NCBI RefSeq assembly: GCF_001949125.1
Contig: NZ_MSTI01000040.1
Coordinates: forward strand, 1-58,092
Reading direction: 5' to 3'
DNA from: Deinococcus marmoris
Lineage (GTDB): Bacteria > Deinococcota > Deinococci > Deinococcales > Deinococcaceae
Length of the DNA stretch: 58,092 bases
Position numbers and translations under genes: made by a program. The notes under the pieces were generated by a model. That model was not told the origin of the DNA. It ran no database searches and saw only the letters and a program-made list of their open reading frames with translations. This document shows, in pieces, positions 8,615 through 18,477 of the stretch (position 1 is the first letter of the stretch; each line of letters begins with the position of its first letter).

Positions 8615-9946
8615 CTACCGCAGACGCTGGCCGAGTTGCACCACCCAGATTTTGCTGGGCGCGCCGGTCTTATTGTCGCCAATCCCAAAATCGTTGTCGT
8701 TGGTCAGGGCAATGGTCGAGGGCGTCAGGATTGCCAACCCCTCAAGCTTATCGTCCGTGATGCCCGCGTCGGTGGACTTGAACACCAGCTTGCGCGTGGA
8801 GGTCTGAATACCCAACGCGCCGAGATCAGCATCGGTGTTCTCGTAGGTCAGCTTGCTTTCATCCGGAAGATTCAAAACGTTGGTGGCGGCGCTGAAGTCG
8901 TCCACAAACAGTTGCACCAGGCCAGCCGCGCGTTCCAGGGTCAGCAACTTGTCTCCAGCAATCCAGGCCGTATCGCTGAATTTCAAGTCGGCCTGCTTGC
9001 CGCCCGCCGGGTAATCGCCAATGGCGCTGCCCCGCGTCAGGTATTCGCCCACCACCCGGGCGTCCAGCGGATTGGTCACGTCCAGCTTCAGGGTACGCAG
9101 GATACGGCTGTTCTTGTAGGCGTCGGCCTTGGCGTCTCCCATCGGACTTTGCAGGGTGACCCAGGCGGTCTTTCCGTCACTGCTGAGACTGACGTTCTCG
9201 AAACCCCGGTTCGAGCGGCGCTGAGCGTACACGTCCGGCAAGATGTTCTTCACCGGATAGGCCGCGCCCCTCAGCAGCTTGCTGACGGGGGTATACCGCA
9301 TCAGCACCTGCCCGCCCTCGCTCAGGATGGCGATGGACGGCGAAGTCTCTTCCACTGTAATGAGCCGTCCGTCTGGAAAGCGGGCGAGGCCCTCGGTGTC
9401 CATTCCGTTCACGTCAAAAGCCAGCGGAGTGGCGCTGGCCTGATTCTCGAATGGCAGTTCGTCACCGAGCATGTTCGTGAGACCGGTAATGCCCTGCCCC
9501 TGACCGTCAGTCAGCCTGGTAAAACCCAGGGGCACGATGGTCTTGCCGTCCACCCTGAAGCGGGTGAGGGTGGGCGCAAATTCAGGCAGGGGGAACACCT
9601 TGCCGTCGGCCTTTCCTGCTGTATTGAGATGATCTTCGTTGGGGCCACGGTCTGTGATCCCCAGAAACTCGCCGTTCGGCAGGACCAGCAGGCCGCTGCC
9701 GATGGCGGGGAGGGCGGTGTTTGGCAGACCGTTGGCCTTGGCCCGGGCCACCTGTGCGGCGCTGTATCCCAGGGCAGTGAGATCGGTGGGGGGCAGGCTG
9801 GCTTCGGCAATAACTCTGACCTGACCATCCGCTGTGGGTAGGGATGGGTACGGCGCCGTGTCCTGCACAGTGGGGGCGGTAGGCGCGCAGGCGGCGAGGG
9901 ACAGAGCAACCGACAGGCCAAGGGCAACGCAGGTGAGTTTCAACAT
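8615..9946 (-). CDS. phytase-like esterase lipoprotein
   Basis: A 443-aa protein with a signal peptide and lipobox near residue 20 (LSVALSLAAC), so it is probably a lipoprotein. The mature part matches the 'esterase-like activity of phytase' beta-propeller family: LLVLPNGEFLGITDRGPNED near residue 90, repeated hydrophobic strand/Gly-Asp patterns and GLAILTPSTIALTNDNDFGI at the end. I chose ATG 9946 (MLKLTCVALG); a TTG two codons upstream is possible. No clear ribosome site is seen. Likely role: phosphate release from organic phosphates outside the cytoplasmic membrane. Activity is inferred from family only. Confidence 0.85.
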   Translation of the reverse strand: MLKLTCVALGLSVALSLAACAPTAPTVQDTAPYPSLPTADGQVRVIAEASLPPTDLTALGYSAAQVARAKANGLPNTALPAIGSGLLVLPNGEFLGITDRGPNEDHLNTAGKADGKVFPLPEFAPTLTRFRVDGKTIVPLGFTRLTDGQGQGITGLTNMLGDELPFENQASATPLAFDVNGMDTEGLARFPDGRLITVEETSPSIAILSEGGQVLMRYTPVSKLLRGAAYPVKNILPDVYAQRRSNRGFENVSLSSDGKTAWVTLQSPMGDAKADAYKNSRILRTLKLDVTNPLDARVVGEYLTRGSAIGDYPAGGKQADLKFSDTAWIAGDKLLTLERAAGLVQLFVDDFSAATNVLNLPDESKLTYENTDADLGALGIQTSTRKLVFKSTDAGITDDKLEGLAILTPSTIALTNDNDFGIGDNKTGAPSKIWVVQLGQRLR

Positions 9947-10083
9947 CGGCAAAACTTTAAGACGGTTGTGTCAGCTTCTTATCCGCTGGAAAGTGGCACG
10001 GGCAACTCTCAGGTGGACGGTGCGGCGGTCGGGGCACCGCGAGCCTTAGAACCATAACCCGCGCCAACAACACCAGCGCGGTG

Positions 10084-11436
10084 TCAGTTCCGGCAGTCGC
10101 GTCCCGTGATGCCGCAGGATTCGTGCGGCGTCCAGGGCGTCTCCAGCACACGCTCTGCCAGTTTCAGGGCAAAATCGGCGGTGTCCTGCACCAGCGCCGG
10201 ATTCAGGGTCATGTCGCCAGGGGAGTGATAGTTGTCGTCCAGACCCCGGTGCAGGAAGGCGGTACGCACGCCCCAGCGCATGAATGAGACGTGATCGCTG
10301 CTGCCCGTCAGGTTGCGGGTCCGCCCGAACGTCTCGCGTGTGGGCCGGGCATCATCTTTGAAAATGCGCAGATTAGGCCGGAGGCGCCGCGCCAGTGTCA
10401 GCAACTCCGCGTCCCCAGCGAGGCCCAGCGGCGCGGCGGCCACACCCACCATGTCGAGATTCAGCATGGCGCGGGTTTCGCGGATCGGATACGAGGGATC
10501 GCGGGCAAAAGTGTTACTGCCGTACAGCCCGTCCTCCTCGGCGTCGAACAGCACGAACCAAGCGCGGTCTGCCAGCGGTTGGCTGGACGCCTGACGCGCT
10601 GCCTCCAGCACCCCCAGAACGCCGCTGGCATTGTCATTTGCGCCGGGGCTGCGGTTGACGCTGTCCAGATGCGCCCCAAAAACAACCTCTGGCACGGCAT
10701 TCACGCGGGCGGCGATCAGGTTGTGGCCCACAACCTGGCGAAATTCGACATCGGAGGTTACGGTGGCCTGCTGCCCGGCCAGTTTCAGCACCTTCTGACC
10801 GTCTGGCGCGTTGATCTCCACCAGGGGAAGAGGCGTTGTATTCACCCGCCTCAACTGCCTGCTCTGGCACGCATCCACCAGCACCACCCCGAAAGCCCCA
10901 GCCCCCGTGGCCCGGTCAGCCAGATCACTCCAGGACGTTGAGCCGCAAACCGCCGCATCCAGCGCCACCAGTGCGATCTGTCCGCGCAGACCCGCCTCTT
11001 CCATCTGGTCACGCGAGGCGGCGGCGGAAACGCGGACCAGTCGGCCCGTCTGCTCGCCGCCGCCGGCACCGTACAGAGCGGCGGCGGGAACCGTCAGTTC
11101 TCCCACCTGAACGGTGCCGCCATGATCGAAGGGCCGCTCCAGCGTGACAGGCTGCTCGGTCACGCGGTAGCCCAGCGCCGTGAACTGCGCCCTCAGCCAG
11201 TCGGCAGCGGCGTCGTGCGACGCTGTGCCCACAGGGCGAGGGCCGAAGCCCTGCAATGTTGCCCAGTCCTGCGTCACTGTTCGGACCGTGGCCGCCATCT
11301 GGACTTCGGGATTGCGCGGCCAGGTCACGTCCAGCCAGCCGCCCCCCACCAGAAGCAGCGCCAGCAAAACTGCCAGCGCCCATTTCCAGGGCGGCGCGGC
11401 AGGTTTGGTGGGCAGAGGGCGACGGCGCTTGTACAT
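10084..11436 (-). CDS. M28-family zinc peptidase, membrane-anchored
   Basis: A 450-aa protein with a basic start and one membrane segment (about 19-38, WALAVLLALLLVGGGW). The catalytic domain carries the M28 metal ligands in order: GAHLDSV (His, with HxD), GANDNASG (bridging Asp), DAEEDG (general base Glu and zinc Glu), NLDMVG (Asp) and NYHSPGD (His). A PA-like insert (about 130-230) precedes the metal site. It should act as an aminopeptidase on the outer face. It lies on the same strand as the phytase-like gene, with 137 bases between. Confidence 0.9.
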   Translation of the reverse strand: MYKRRRPLPTKPAAPPWKWALAVLLALLLVGGGWLDVTWPRNPEVQMAATVRTVTQDWATLQGFGPRPVGTASHDAAADWLRAQFTALGYRVTEQPVTLERPFDHGGTVQVGELTVPAAALYGAGGGEQTGRLVRVSAAASRDQMEEAGLRGQIALVALDAAVCGSTSWSDLADRATGAGAFGVVLVDACQSRQLRRVNTTPLPLVEINAPDGQKVLKLAGQQATVTSDVEFRQVVGHNLIAARVNAVPEVVFGAHLDSVNRSPGANDNASGVLGVLEAARQASSQPLADRAWFVLFDAEEDGLYGSNTFARDPSYPIRETRAMLNLDMVGVAAAPLGLAGDAELLTLARRLRPNLRIFKDDARPTRETFGRTRNLTGSSDHVSFMRWGVRTAFLHRGLDDNYHSPGDMTLNPALVQDTADFALKLAERVLETPWTPHESCGITGRDCRN

Positions 11437-11586
11437 GTAGGGGAATACGGCACAGAGGGCATGGAGGTTTCAACTCAGGAAACTGGAGAGCGCACCCAAA
11501 GCTCAGCAATCAAGTAGGCGGATGAGCGTGCGCGACGCTCAAGCGGAACTGCCGGCCAGCGCTACACGCCTGAACTCGCAGTGGAT

Positions 11587-12126
11587 TCAGGAAACGACGA
11601 AGGCCGCCACTGCACCGAGAGATAAAATGATGCCGCTGGCGGCACAGATCAGTGCGCCCGAACTCTGCTGACGGCGGTCTTCGAGCCGAATCAACATCGC
11701 AATGACGATGGCGAGGAGAACCGCCATGACCAGATAGATCGGGGTCTGGTACAGCCAGGTGTAAGGCAGGAAATGGACAGCGGTGGTGGCGGCCAGAATC
11801 GCTGCGGACAGGGTGTAACGGCGGCCCATGACCAGGACGATCACCAGGGGAAGCACCATCAACTGGCCCGTGGCGAGGTAAGTGGAAAGCATGTTCATGG
11901 TGGGGTCTTCAGGCCGGGTGCCGACCGCCGTCAGGGCCGTCAGCCCAAACGCGAGAGGCAGGGCAACCATGCCCTGAAAAAGGGCCGCGTAAGCACCCGC
12001 CCGGTCGCCCTGGGTGCGCCAGATGAGCGCCGCCACGAGCCAGGTGAGGCCGTAGGCAAGCAGGAAGCCGAAGCCGTGACGGTTCACCGTGGTGAGGGCG
12101 TTGAGGTAGTCGATGGCACTGATCAT
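11587..12126 (-). CDS. small multi-pass membrane protein (DUF7010-like)
   Basis: The 179-aa protein has five or six hydrophobic segments, beginning with GFGFLLAYGLTWLVAALIW. It has no enzyme motif. The pattern (an N-terminal helix with YGLTW, then GMVALPLAF and LYQTPIYLVMAV) resembles the uncharacterised DUF7010 family. It is monocistronic on the minus strand, 150 bases from the M28 gene. The function is unknown. Confidence 0.75.
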   Translation of the reverse strand: MISAIDYLNALTTVNRHGFGFLLAYGLTWLVAALIWRTQGDRAGAYAALFQGMVALPLAFGLTALTAVGTRPEDPTMNMLSTYLATGQLMVLPLVIVLVMGRRYTLSAAILAATTAVHFLPYTWLYQTPIYLVMAVLLAIVIAMLIRLEDRRQQSSGALICAASGIILSLGAVAAFVVS

Positions 12127-12248
12127 GCCCGTAGCTTCGCCCGTTCACGTCTCCAAACCCAGTGCCAAGTGTCAGGGAAGGAGTGTGACAGTTGTCACCC
12201 CAGTGGTCATCAACTCCCAGTGCGCTGATTGGAGTGAACCCATGACTC

Positions 12249-12445
12249 ATATGGACTCCGGTTAGAAGGTGTTGAAAACACCTGAAAATCCGAGCGGGAC
12301 TCGCAGAGCTGCGCCAGCAGAGGAGCAGCGTCCTCATGGGCGTCTGTTCGCGACGATGGCGAGCAAGAGAAAAACGGGTTCCGGGCGTGGCGTGGAGGGA
12401 TCGGCGCTGTTCCGATTCCTGCCGCGTTACAAACGGAATCCGTAT
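12249..12445 (+). repeat. R1 repeat, copy B (long form)
   Basis: A 197-bp copy in plus orientation. It differs from the 135-bp form by an extra segment of about 60 bases (from GACTCGCAGAGCTGCGCC to GCGACGATGGCGAGC) between the first hairpin and the A-rich GAGAAAAACGGG. The loop of the big hairpin is inverted (CGCTGTT instead of AACAGCG). The left end has one change (ATATGGACTCCG). Confidence 0.88.
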
Positions 12446-12649
12446 CAGGACCCCACTCTCGGCAATCACAACTCGGACGTGTTCTTCGCGGTGAGGCCGT
12501 CTCTCACCGCCAAACGCAACCGCTCGCAGTACCGCCTGCGTTTTGCCAAGACGACGGCTGGCGACAACATGACCGACCTGGCCAGGCTGAGGTCTGGCAA
12601 CAGCGCCCACAACAAGCCCGTCCTGAACATCACCTACCTGCTGCCCTGA
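12446..12649 (+). pseudogene. 3' end of an unknown gene, cut by R1 copy B
   Basis: The frame coming out of the repeat reads DPTLGNHNSDVFFAVRPSLT and on through RNRSQYRLRFAKTTAGDN to NITYLLP and a stop. Its composition is protein-like and unlike the repeat. I do not recognise the family. The R1 copy has apparently replaced or interrupted the 5' part. It could instead be chance coding within a GC-rich relic. Confidence 0.4.
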
Positions 12650-12687
12650 GGGCTGAACCGACAGGCGCTGACCCATGGGCGTCCACA

Positions 12688-12725
12688 GCAGCCCGCTTCT
12701 GATCCCAAGACCAGAAGCGGGCTGC
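12688..12725. terminator. 14-bp perfect hairpin between converging units
   Basis: GCAGCCCGCTTCTG pairs perfectly with CAGAAGCGGGCTGC around a 10-base loop. It sits 38 bases after the plus-strand remnant and 112 bases beyond the phosphoketolase stop on the minus strand. No T-run follows, so it is terminator-like rather than a classic intrinsic terminator. Confidence 0.6.
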
Positions 12726-12837
12726 TTCCAGGCATGGTGGTCTCTGAGGTTCCGACGTTTTGGGGCTGGGCCGGCCCATCAGTCTCATGGTCGCCCTTGA
12801 GATGAGCGCCCGGTTGGCACCACAACCAGGGCCGCCT

Positions 12838-15207
12838 TCAGCCGTCACCCCAGCGCCAGTTTTTCACGTCCGGCAGGTCGTCTCCGGTGGCACGCACGTA
12901 GGCGTGATGTTCGTCGAGCTTGTTCAGAAGCTGCTGCTTCGCGTCACTGTTCACGTCTTGCAGGTGGGGCACACGCCGGATCACGTCAAGGGCGAGGTGA
13001 AATCGGTCAAGTTCGTTCAGCACCGTCATGTCGAAGGGCGTGGTGGTTGTTCCCTGGCCCGTGTAACCATGCACATGCAAGTTCTGGTGTCCGGCACGGC
13101 GGTAGGTCAGGCGGTGGATCAGCCAGGGGTAGCCGTGGTATGCGAAGATGATCGGGACATCCGTGGTGAAGATCTCGTCGAAGGCCGCGTCAGATAGCCC
13201 GTGGGGATGCTCGGACTGCGGCTGGAGCGTCATCAGATCCACCACATTGACCACCCGGATCTTCAGACCGGGAAATGCGCTGCGGAGCAGGCTGACTGCG
13301 GCGAGGGTCTCCAGGGTCGGCACGTCGCCCGCACAGGCCATCACAACGTCAGGCGTCTCGCCCCGGTCCGTGCTGGCCCACGCCCAGATGCCCAGTCCGT
13401 CCGCGCAGTGCTTCGCGGCGTCCGCCTCACTAAGCCACTGGCGTTCGGGCTGTTTGCCCGCCACGATCACGTTGACGTAATCGCGGCTGCGCAGGCAATG
13501 GTCCGTGACGCACAGCAGGGTGTTGGCGTCGGGCGGCAGGTAGACCCGCACCACGGCGGGCGCTTTGTTCATCATCAGGTCGATGAAGCCCGGGTCCTGA
13601 TGCGAGGAGCCGTTGTGGTCCTGCCGCCAGACGTGCGACGTGAGCAGAATGTTCAGGGACGGAACCGGGGAACGCCAGGCAATCTCCCGGCTGGTTTCCA
13701 GCCACTTGGAATGCTGCCCCACCATCGAGTCCACCACATGGATGAACGCCTCGTAGCAGGAGAATAACCCGTGGCGTCCCGTCAGGGTGTAGCCCTCCAG
13801 CCAGCCCTCGCACAGGTGTTCGCTCAGCACCTCCATCACCCGCCCGTCGGGGGAGAGGTGCTGGTCGGTGGGAAGCTGCGGCTCCTGCCAGGTCTTGCCG
13901 CTCGCGGCATACACGGCGTCCAGGCGATTGGAGGCGGTCTCGTCCGGGCCAAACAGGCGGAAGGTGGTCATGTTGCGTTTCATGACGTCACGCAGGAATG
14001 TCCCCAGCACGCGCGTCGCCTCGGCCTCCACGCTGCCCGGCTCCAGCACGGCCACGGCGTAGCCGCGCCAGTCGGGCAGGTCAAGGTCGCGCCGCAGCAG
14101 ACCGCCGTTCGCCACCGGGTTCATGCCCATGCGCCGCTCGCCGGATGGGGCCTGCGCCGCGAGTTCCGGGCGAAGTACGCCAGCTTCGTCGAACAGTTCT
14201 TCAGGGCGGTAGCTGAGCAGCCAGTCTTCGAGCTGATGCAGGTGTTCCGGGTGGTCACTCAGTCCGGCGAGCGGGACCTGATGCGCGCGCCAGGTGCCCT
14301 CGACGGGCAGACCGTCCACCACCTTCGGGCCGGTCCAGCCCTTGGGACTGCGCAGCACGATCATCGGCCAGGCGGGGCGCTCCTGCACGCCCTCCACACG
14401 GGCGCGGCGCTGGATGGCGGCAATATCCGCGTAGACCTGCTCCAGCGTCCGGGCCATCTGCTGGTGCATCAGGGCTGGATCATCGCCCTCCACGTAGTAC
14501 GGCGTGTGGCCGTAGCCGCGCAGCAGGGCGTCGAGTTCCGCGTGTTCCAGGCGGGCCAGTACGGTCGGGTTGGCGATCTTGTAGCCGTTCAGGTGCAGGA
14601 TCGGCAGGACCGCGCCGTCGGTGCGGGGATTCAGGAACTTGTTGCTGTGCCAGCTCGCCGCCAGCGGCGCGGTCTCGGCCTCGCCGTCGCCGATCACGCA
14701 GGCAACGAGCAGCTCCGGGTGATCGAGGGCCGCGCCGTACGCGTGCGTCAGGCTGAAGCCCAGTTCGCCGCCTTCGTGAATAGAGCCGGGCGTCTGGGGC
14801 GCGGCGTGGCTGGGAATGCCACCGGGAAAAGAGAACTGCCGGAACAGTTTCCGCAGGCCGTCCTCGCCTGGCCCGATGTCCGGGTAAAGCTCGCTGTAAC
14901 TGCCCTCCAGGTAGGTGTTCGCGACCACACCTGGCGCGCCATGACCGGGACCGGCGACGTACAGCACGCTGAGGTCATGCTCCCGGATCAGACGGTTGAG
15001 ATGGGCGTAGATGAAGTTCAGGCCCGGCGTGGTGCCCCAGTGGCCCAGCAATCTCGGTTTGACGTGGGCCAGGGTCAGCGGCTCGCGCAGGAGCGGGTTG
15101 GCCAGCAGGTAGATCTGCCCCACCGACAGGTAGTTGGCCGCCCGCCAGTAGGCGTCGAGGTGCTGGAGTTCGGTGGGTGAAAGGGTTGAGCGTGATGTTG
15201 TGCTCAT
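12838..15207 (-). CDS. xfp: phosphoketolase (xylulose-5-P / fructose-6-P)
   Basis: The 789-aa length is normal for the family. It begins [20 protein letters not shown], then has [20 protein letters not shown] and the thiamine-diphosphate site [10 protein letters not shown] with [35 protein letters not shown] lies near 510, followed by [12 protein letters not shown]. It splits xylulose-5-P or fructose-6-P with phosphate to give acetyl-P in the cytoplasm. The start is ATG 15207 with GGAGGTTCACC upstream. It opens the stress-type cluster on the minus strand. No acetate kinase is adjacent. Confidence 0.96.
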   Translation of the reverse strand: MSTTSRSTLSPTELQHLDAYWRAANYLSVGQIYLLANPLLREPLTLAHVKPRLLGHWGTTPGLNFIYAHLNRLIREHDLSVLYVAGPGHGAPGVVANTYLEGSYSELYPDIGPGEDGLRKLFRQFSFPGGIPSHAAPQTPGSIHEGGELGFSLTHAYGAALDHPELLVACVIGDGEAETAPLAASWHSNKFLNPRTDGAVLPILHLNGYKIANPTVLARLEHAELDALLRGYGHTPYYVEGDDPALMHQQMARTLEQVYADIAAIQRRARVEGVQERPAWPMIVLRSPKGWTGPKVVDGLPVEGTWRAHQVPLAGLSDHPEHLHQLEDWLLSYRPEELFDEAGVLRPELAAQAPSGERRMGMNPVANGGLLRRDLDLPDWRGYAVAVLEPGSVEAEATRVLGTFLRDVMKRNMTTFRLFGPDETASNRLDAVYAASGKTWQEPQLPTDQHLSPDGRVMEVLSEHLCEGWLEGYTLTGRHGLFSCYEAFIHVVDSMVGQHSKWLETSREIAWRSPVPSLNILLTSHVWRQDHNGSSHQDPGFIDLMMNKAPAVVRVYLPPDANTLLCVTDHCLRSRDYVNVIVAGKQPERQWLSEADAAKHCADGLGIWAWASTDRGETPDVVMACAGDVPTLETLAAVSLLRSAFPGLKIRVVNVVDLMTLQPQSEHPHGLSDAAFDEIFTTDVPIIFAYHGYPWLIHRLTYRRAGHQNLHVHGYTGQGTTTTPFDMTVLNELDRFHLALDVIRRVPHLQDVNSDAKQQLLNKLDEHHAYVRATGDDLPDVKNWRWGDG

Positions 15208-15499
15208 GGTGAACCTCCAGAGATGGGATTGAGGACGAAGTGCGGCAGCGTCATTCAGGTGGTGTCTTTCTTCCAGTAGAGCCAGGGGGCCAGTGCCGGC
15301 AGCGCGAGAATGACCAGATGGACGACGAGACCCGCCTTCGCTGCGCCGAGTACTTGAACAGCGGTGAACCGTTGAAGCCGTCTCTGGTCTCTGTGCGGGT
15401 TATTGATCGTCCGGGACGGCTTTTGTGTGCATGCTCAGCGTGTTTGGATCAGGCGCTAAAGGCGAGAGTGAGCCTCGTTCGCGGCCAGCCATTGTTCGT
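15208..15499. other. gap upstream of phosphoketolase
   Basis: A minus-strand frame ending at 15255 reads [20 protein letters not shown] just before its stop. This looks like the last membrane helix of a lost membrane protein, but it is too short to identify. The rest shows nothing recognisable. Confidence 0.3.
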
Positions 15500-15715
15500 T
15501 CAGAGGCCAGGGGCGCTCCACAGCAGTTTGTGGGCCTTGCCCCGGATGACCCGGCGGTCCTGATCACTCCAACTCCTGGAGCGTTCGATGTGGATATGCG
15601 CCGTTTTGCCGCGTCCCCGTTTTGCCTTGAGTTGGAGGTTGAGGGTGCGCCCGCTCTCCATGAGGCCCACGGTCAGTGTGACCACTGGGGCATGTCGGTT
15701 GCTTTGCTCTGTCAT
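15500..15715 (-). CDS. hypothetical 71-aa basic protein
   Basis: The start at 15715 (MTEQSNRHAPVVTLTVGLME) is set by AAGGAGGAACAC just upstream. The protein has a short beta-like N-terminal half and a strongly basic middle (LKAKRGRGKTAHIHIERSRS). I do not recognise it. It lies between phosphoketolase and the baeRF3-like gene on the same strand and may belong to that unit. Confidence 0.6.
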   Translation of the reverse strand: MTEQSNRHAPVVTLTVGLMESGRTLNLQLKAKRGRGKTAHIHIERSRSWSDQDRRVIRGKAHKLLWSAPGL

Positions 15716-15806
15716 GTGTTCCTCCTTGCTGGAGTGAATTGAGACGGCGCGCAATGGGAGAGTGCGGCGCGGAACATTCAAGCTCCGCGCCGCACTCTCC
15801 TATTGC

Positions 15807-16901
15807 TCAATAGCGGGTCAGCATGACCATGCCACCTGTCGCGGCCAGTTCGCCGTCCTCCACGAAGACCGCGCGGCCCCCGTGCTGCATCACGGCCTCC
15901 ATCATCTCGTCCACGGCGTCGGCGTAAGCGTCCGCGCCCTCCTCCTTGCCGGTGGTCAGGGGCGTGATGCTGCGCCCGTCGGCGCTGACCCGGGCGGGAT
16001 AGCTCATGCTTTCCTCCACCACCATCACTTCCACGCGCCCGTCGATGGACGCCTGCCACGCCTCGCCCAGATCGCTGACGGTGCGGCCCTGGCCCCGCGC
16101 CGTTTCAAGCTGCTCAAAGATCTCGCGGCGGCGCTCGCGCAGGGCGGCGCGGGCCTCGGGCCAGACCAGTTCGCCCAGCTCGTGCGCGTTCAGACTGTCG
16201 TGACCGCCGGGCAGCTCGCGCATGATGAAATCCGCGTGTTTGGTGACCTCGCGAAAAGCGCTCAGGTTCTGGGGCAGGCCCACCAGCAGCACCGGGAACG
16301 GCCCCTCCTGCACGGCGGCCAGCAGGCTGGCGTCCACCTCACGCATAAATGCCTCCAGCGCGCGGTCTTTTTCCTGGCTGGGATTGGCCCCGATGCCGCT
16401 GCTGACCGCCGAACCTGCGCCGGGGCCGCTGTACTCCTGCGGAAAGCCGTGTTCGCGGACCTCGGTCAGTTCTTCGCGCTGGCCCAGATACAGCCGGGTG
16501 GGCTTTTCGGCCAACATCAGCACCCAGTACAGCGGCGAGCGGTTCATGGCGAACACGATGTCGCGGGTCAGGAAGTTGTCGTCGATGGCGACGCGCTCAG
16601 GGAGGCGGTACGGCACCTTGAAGGCGTTGTGGTAGTCCTTGCTAACAAGCAGCACCAGCCCATTCTGGTTGTGGTCATGGTCCACGCCGTCGGCCAGTCT
16701 GTGAAGCTGCGCGGTCAGTTCTGCCGTCTCGCGCTTGCCGAACTCGGCTTCCAGACGCCGAGTCGCCTCCGTGATCAGATTTTTCAGGCGGATGTGATCT
16801 TTCTGGTTGTCCGGCGCGGTGCGGTGCGTGGGCAGCGTGATGGTGACGCTCGGGCGCGAGGTCAGGGTCTGGAGGTGCTTGATCGTATTGAGGTTGAACA
16901 T
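15807..16901 (-). CDS. baeRF family 3 protein (release-factor-like)
   Basis: A 364-aa protein starting MFNLNTIKHLQTLTSRPSVT, with AAAGGAGAAACTTC as ribosome site. SVTITLPTHRTAPDNQKDHI is the signature N-terminal strand and loop of bacterial eRF1-like family 3. DNFLTRDIVFAMNRSPLYWV and GQREELTEV make up the middle. The C-terminal part ends GGRAVFVEDGELAATGGMVM, a typical eL30/SpoU-like end. The family was defined by comparative genomics and is thought to act on ribosomes or in stress. No GGQ motif is seen, so peptide release is unlikely. A second baeRF protein is encoded at 19311. Confidence 0.82.
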   Translation of the reverse strand: MFNLNTIKHLQTLTSRPSVTITLPTHRTAPDNQKDHIRLKNLITEATRRLEAEFGKRETAELTAQLHRLADGVDHDHNQNGLVLLVSKDYHNAFKVPYRLPERVAIDDNFLTRDIVFAMNRSPLYWVLMLAEKPTRLYLGQREELTEVREHGFPQEYSGPGAGSAVSSGIGANPSQEKDRALEAFMREVDASLLAAVQEGPFPVLLVGLPQNLSAFREVTKHADFIMRELPGGHDSLNAHELGELVWPEARAALRERRREIFEQLETARGQGRTVSDLGEAWQASIDGRVEVMVVEESMSYPARVSADGRSITPLTTGKEEGADAYADAVDEMMEAVMQHGGRAVFVEDGELAATGGMVMLTRY

Positions 16902-17346
16902 GAAGTTTCTCCTTTGAGACTGAGTGGTGGGACGGGAGCAGGCTGACCCCGGCGCGTTACCAGAGCATTTCGGTAGGCGGCCTGGGGCGCTGGAGAGAGA
17001 GGGGCGCTGGAGAGTTGCTTCAGCGCTGCGGGTTCTGGGTGGTCTCTCTGAACAGTAGGCGCTCGCCCCTTCAGGGGCGGTCATCGTCAACCGCAGCGTT
17101 GTCGGGCGTTCACGCCGCGCCGGACCAGGCGACGGTGACGGGCCGGGACTCCGGGAGGCGCGGTGGTGGCGACTCCAGCCGCCCACGGCATGGGCTGGGC
17201 CTGAGGTGTCCGGCGATGCCGTGACCATGAAGGCTGTGCGCGGTCACCAACCGCAGGCTTGGACATGGCCCGGCTCGCCCGCACCCCTGAGGAGCCTGTT
17301 CTGCGGCGTGCATGGGGGCCAGTGGTTGGACGCCTGGGCCGAAGTG
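16902..17346. other. gap with a short hairpin
   Basis: No gene with credible codon pattern is seen in 445 bases. CGCCCCT and AGGGGCG (17064-17079) form a 7-bp hairpin downstream of the hydrolase gene on the minus strand and may end that unit. The promoter for the baeRF3 gene should lie between it and 16902. Confidence 0.4.
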
Positions 17347-18471
17347 TCATCCGGGCAGGCGAACCTGGCTCCGCACCTTGGCCGCCAGCAGGGGGTAGAA
17401 ATCCGGATGGTGCAGGTACGCGGTGTGGTCATGCTGGATGGCCCCGGACAGGGGGAAGGCCGTGTCGTGAACGCCGTCGATGTGGCCCTCGGCGGGAAAG
17501 CTGAGCAGGTCGCTGGCGCTCCAGACGTTCCAGGCGTAGCCCAGGTGCGGTGAGCGGGCCAGAGACAGGCCAGATAGAGACAGCGCCGGGGTCTGGCGGT
17601 CATTCAGGAACAGGCCGAGTGCCTTGAACAGCCCGGTCTGGCTGCCCACCGAGGCCCAGAAGTCCACCCTCACGCCGCTCAGGGCGGGCGCGGCGGGCAG
17701 GAAGGCGGTGAGGGCGTCGTACACCAGTTGGCCCCCCATGCTGTGGGACAGCACCACCAGGGGCTCTGCGCTGCCCTGGCGTGACACATGCGCCGTCTGG
17801 AGGCCGTCCATGATCCGCCGGGCGATGGGGCCGGGATGGGCCGGGGTGCCGCGCCCCCCCAGGTCACACAGGACGTCCCCCATGAAGACAGGCATGACGG
17901 CCTCCAGGGGACGGCGCAGCTGGCCCACCGCCCGCCTCACGTTGCGGCGTTGCTGGAGTTCCACTCCACCGGCCAGGTGCGGCCAGAACGGTTCTGGCCC
18001 CGCGTCCGGTTGCAGGCGGGTCAGCACGGCGGCTTGCAGCACCGCCCACTGGCCGGACAGGGCTGTGAGCGCAAGGACGGCGCGCACACCGCTGTCGCGC
18101 ACCGTCGCCCAGACAGCGGTGACCAGCTCAGGCCAGGCGGCCAGCGGGGCCTGAGCATACAGCCGCTGCTCTGCCCAGTGGCCCAGGTCAGCAGTGGACA
18201 GCCGGCTGAGCCGGGGCGTCCGGGGGCGCGGCCTTTTCTCAGGCGGGGGGCCGGTTTCGCTGGGGGTATACCGCGCTCCCAGATCGCCCCAGTACAGCAG
18301 GCTGATCTCCACCGCGCCAGGCCGGACGGGATTCAGAAGCGGCGCAACGTGGGTTCGAAGTTGCGCCTCAATCTGCGGACAGTCAACGCCGTGGGTCAGG
18401 TGATGCAGCGCCGCCCACTGGGGAGTCCCCGGCGCACGGATCGCCACGCCGTGCACGAACAGAATCGGCAT
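17347..18471 (-). CDS. alpha/beta hydrolase
   Basis: A 374-aa protein starting MPILFVHGVAIRAPGTPQWA. LFVHG forms the first strand with the oxyanion HG. VVLSHSMGGQLVYDALTAFL near residue 225 is the nucleophile elbow (Ser in S-H-S-M-G-G). SVGSQTGLFK and late Asp/His residues (HIDGVHDTAFPLSGAIQHDH) could complete the triad. It has no signal peptide and is probably a cytoplasmic lipase- or esterase-like enzyme of unknown substrate. Its start is 6 bases after the BTAD gene stop, so the two share an operon. Confidence 0.82.
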   Translation of the reverse strand: MPILFVHGVAIRAPGTPQWAALHHLTHGVDCPQIEAQLRTHVAPLLNPVRPGAVEISLLYWGDLGARYTPSETGPPPEKRPRPRTPRLSRLSTADLGHWAEQRLYAQAPLAAWPELVTAVWATVRDSGVRAVLALTALSGQWAVLQAAVLTRLQPDAGPEPFWPHLAGGVELQQRRNVRRAVGQLRRPLEAVMPVFMGDVLCDLGGRGTPAHPGPIARRIMDGLQTAHVSRQGSAEPLVVLSHSMGGQLVYDALTAFLPAAPALSGVRVDFWASVGSQTGLFKALGLFLNDRQTPALSLSGLSLARSPHLGYAWNVWSASDLLSFPAEGHIDGVHDTAFPLSGAIQHDHTAYLHHPDFYPLLAAKVRSQVRLPG

Positions 18472-18477
18472 CCCCGG

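Noticed and set aside
12688..12725. tRNA or attachment site at the strong hairpin
   Set aside because: It is a single 14-bp stem with no cloverleaf or integrase-linked direct repeat.
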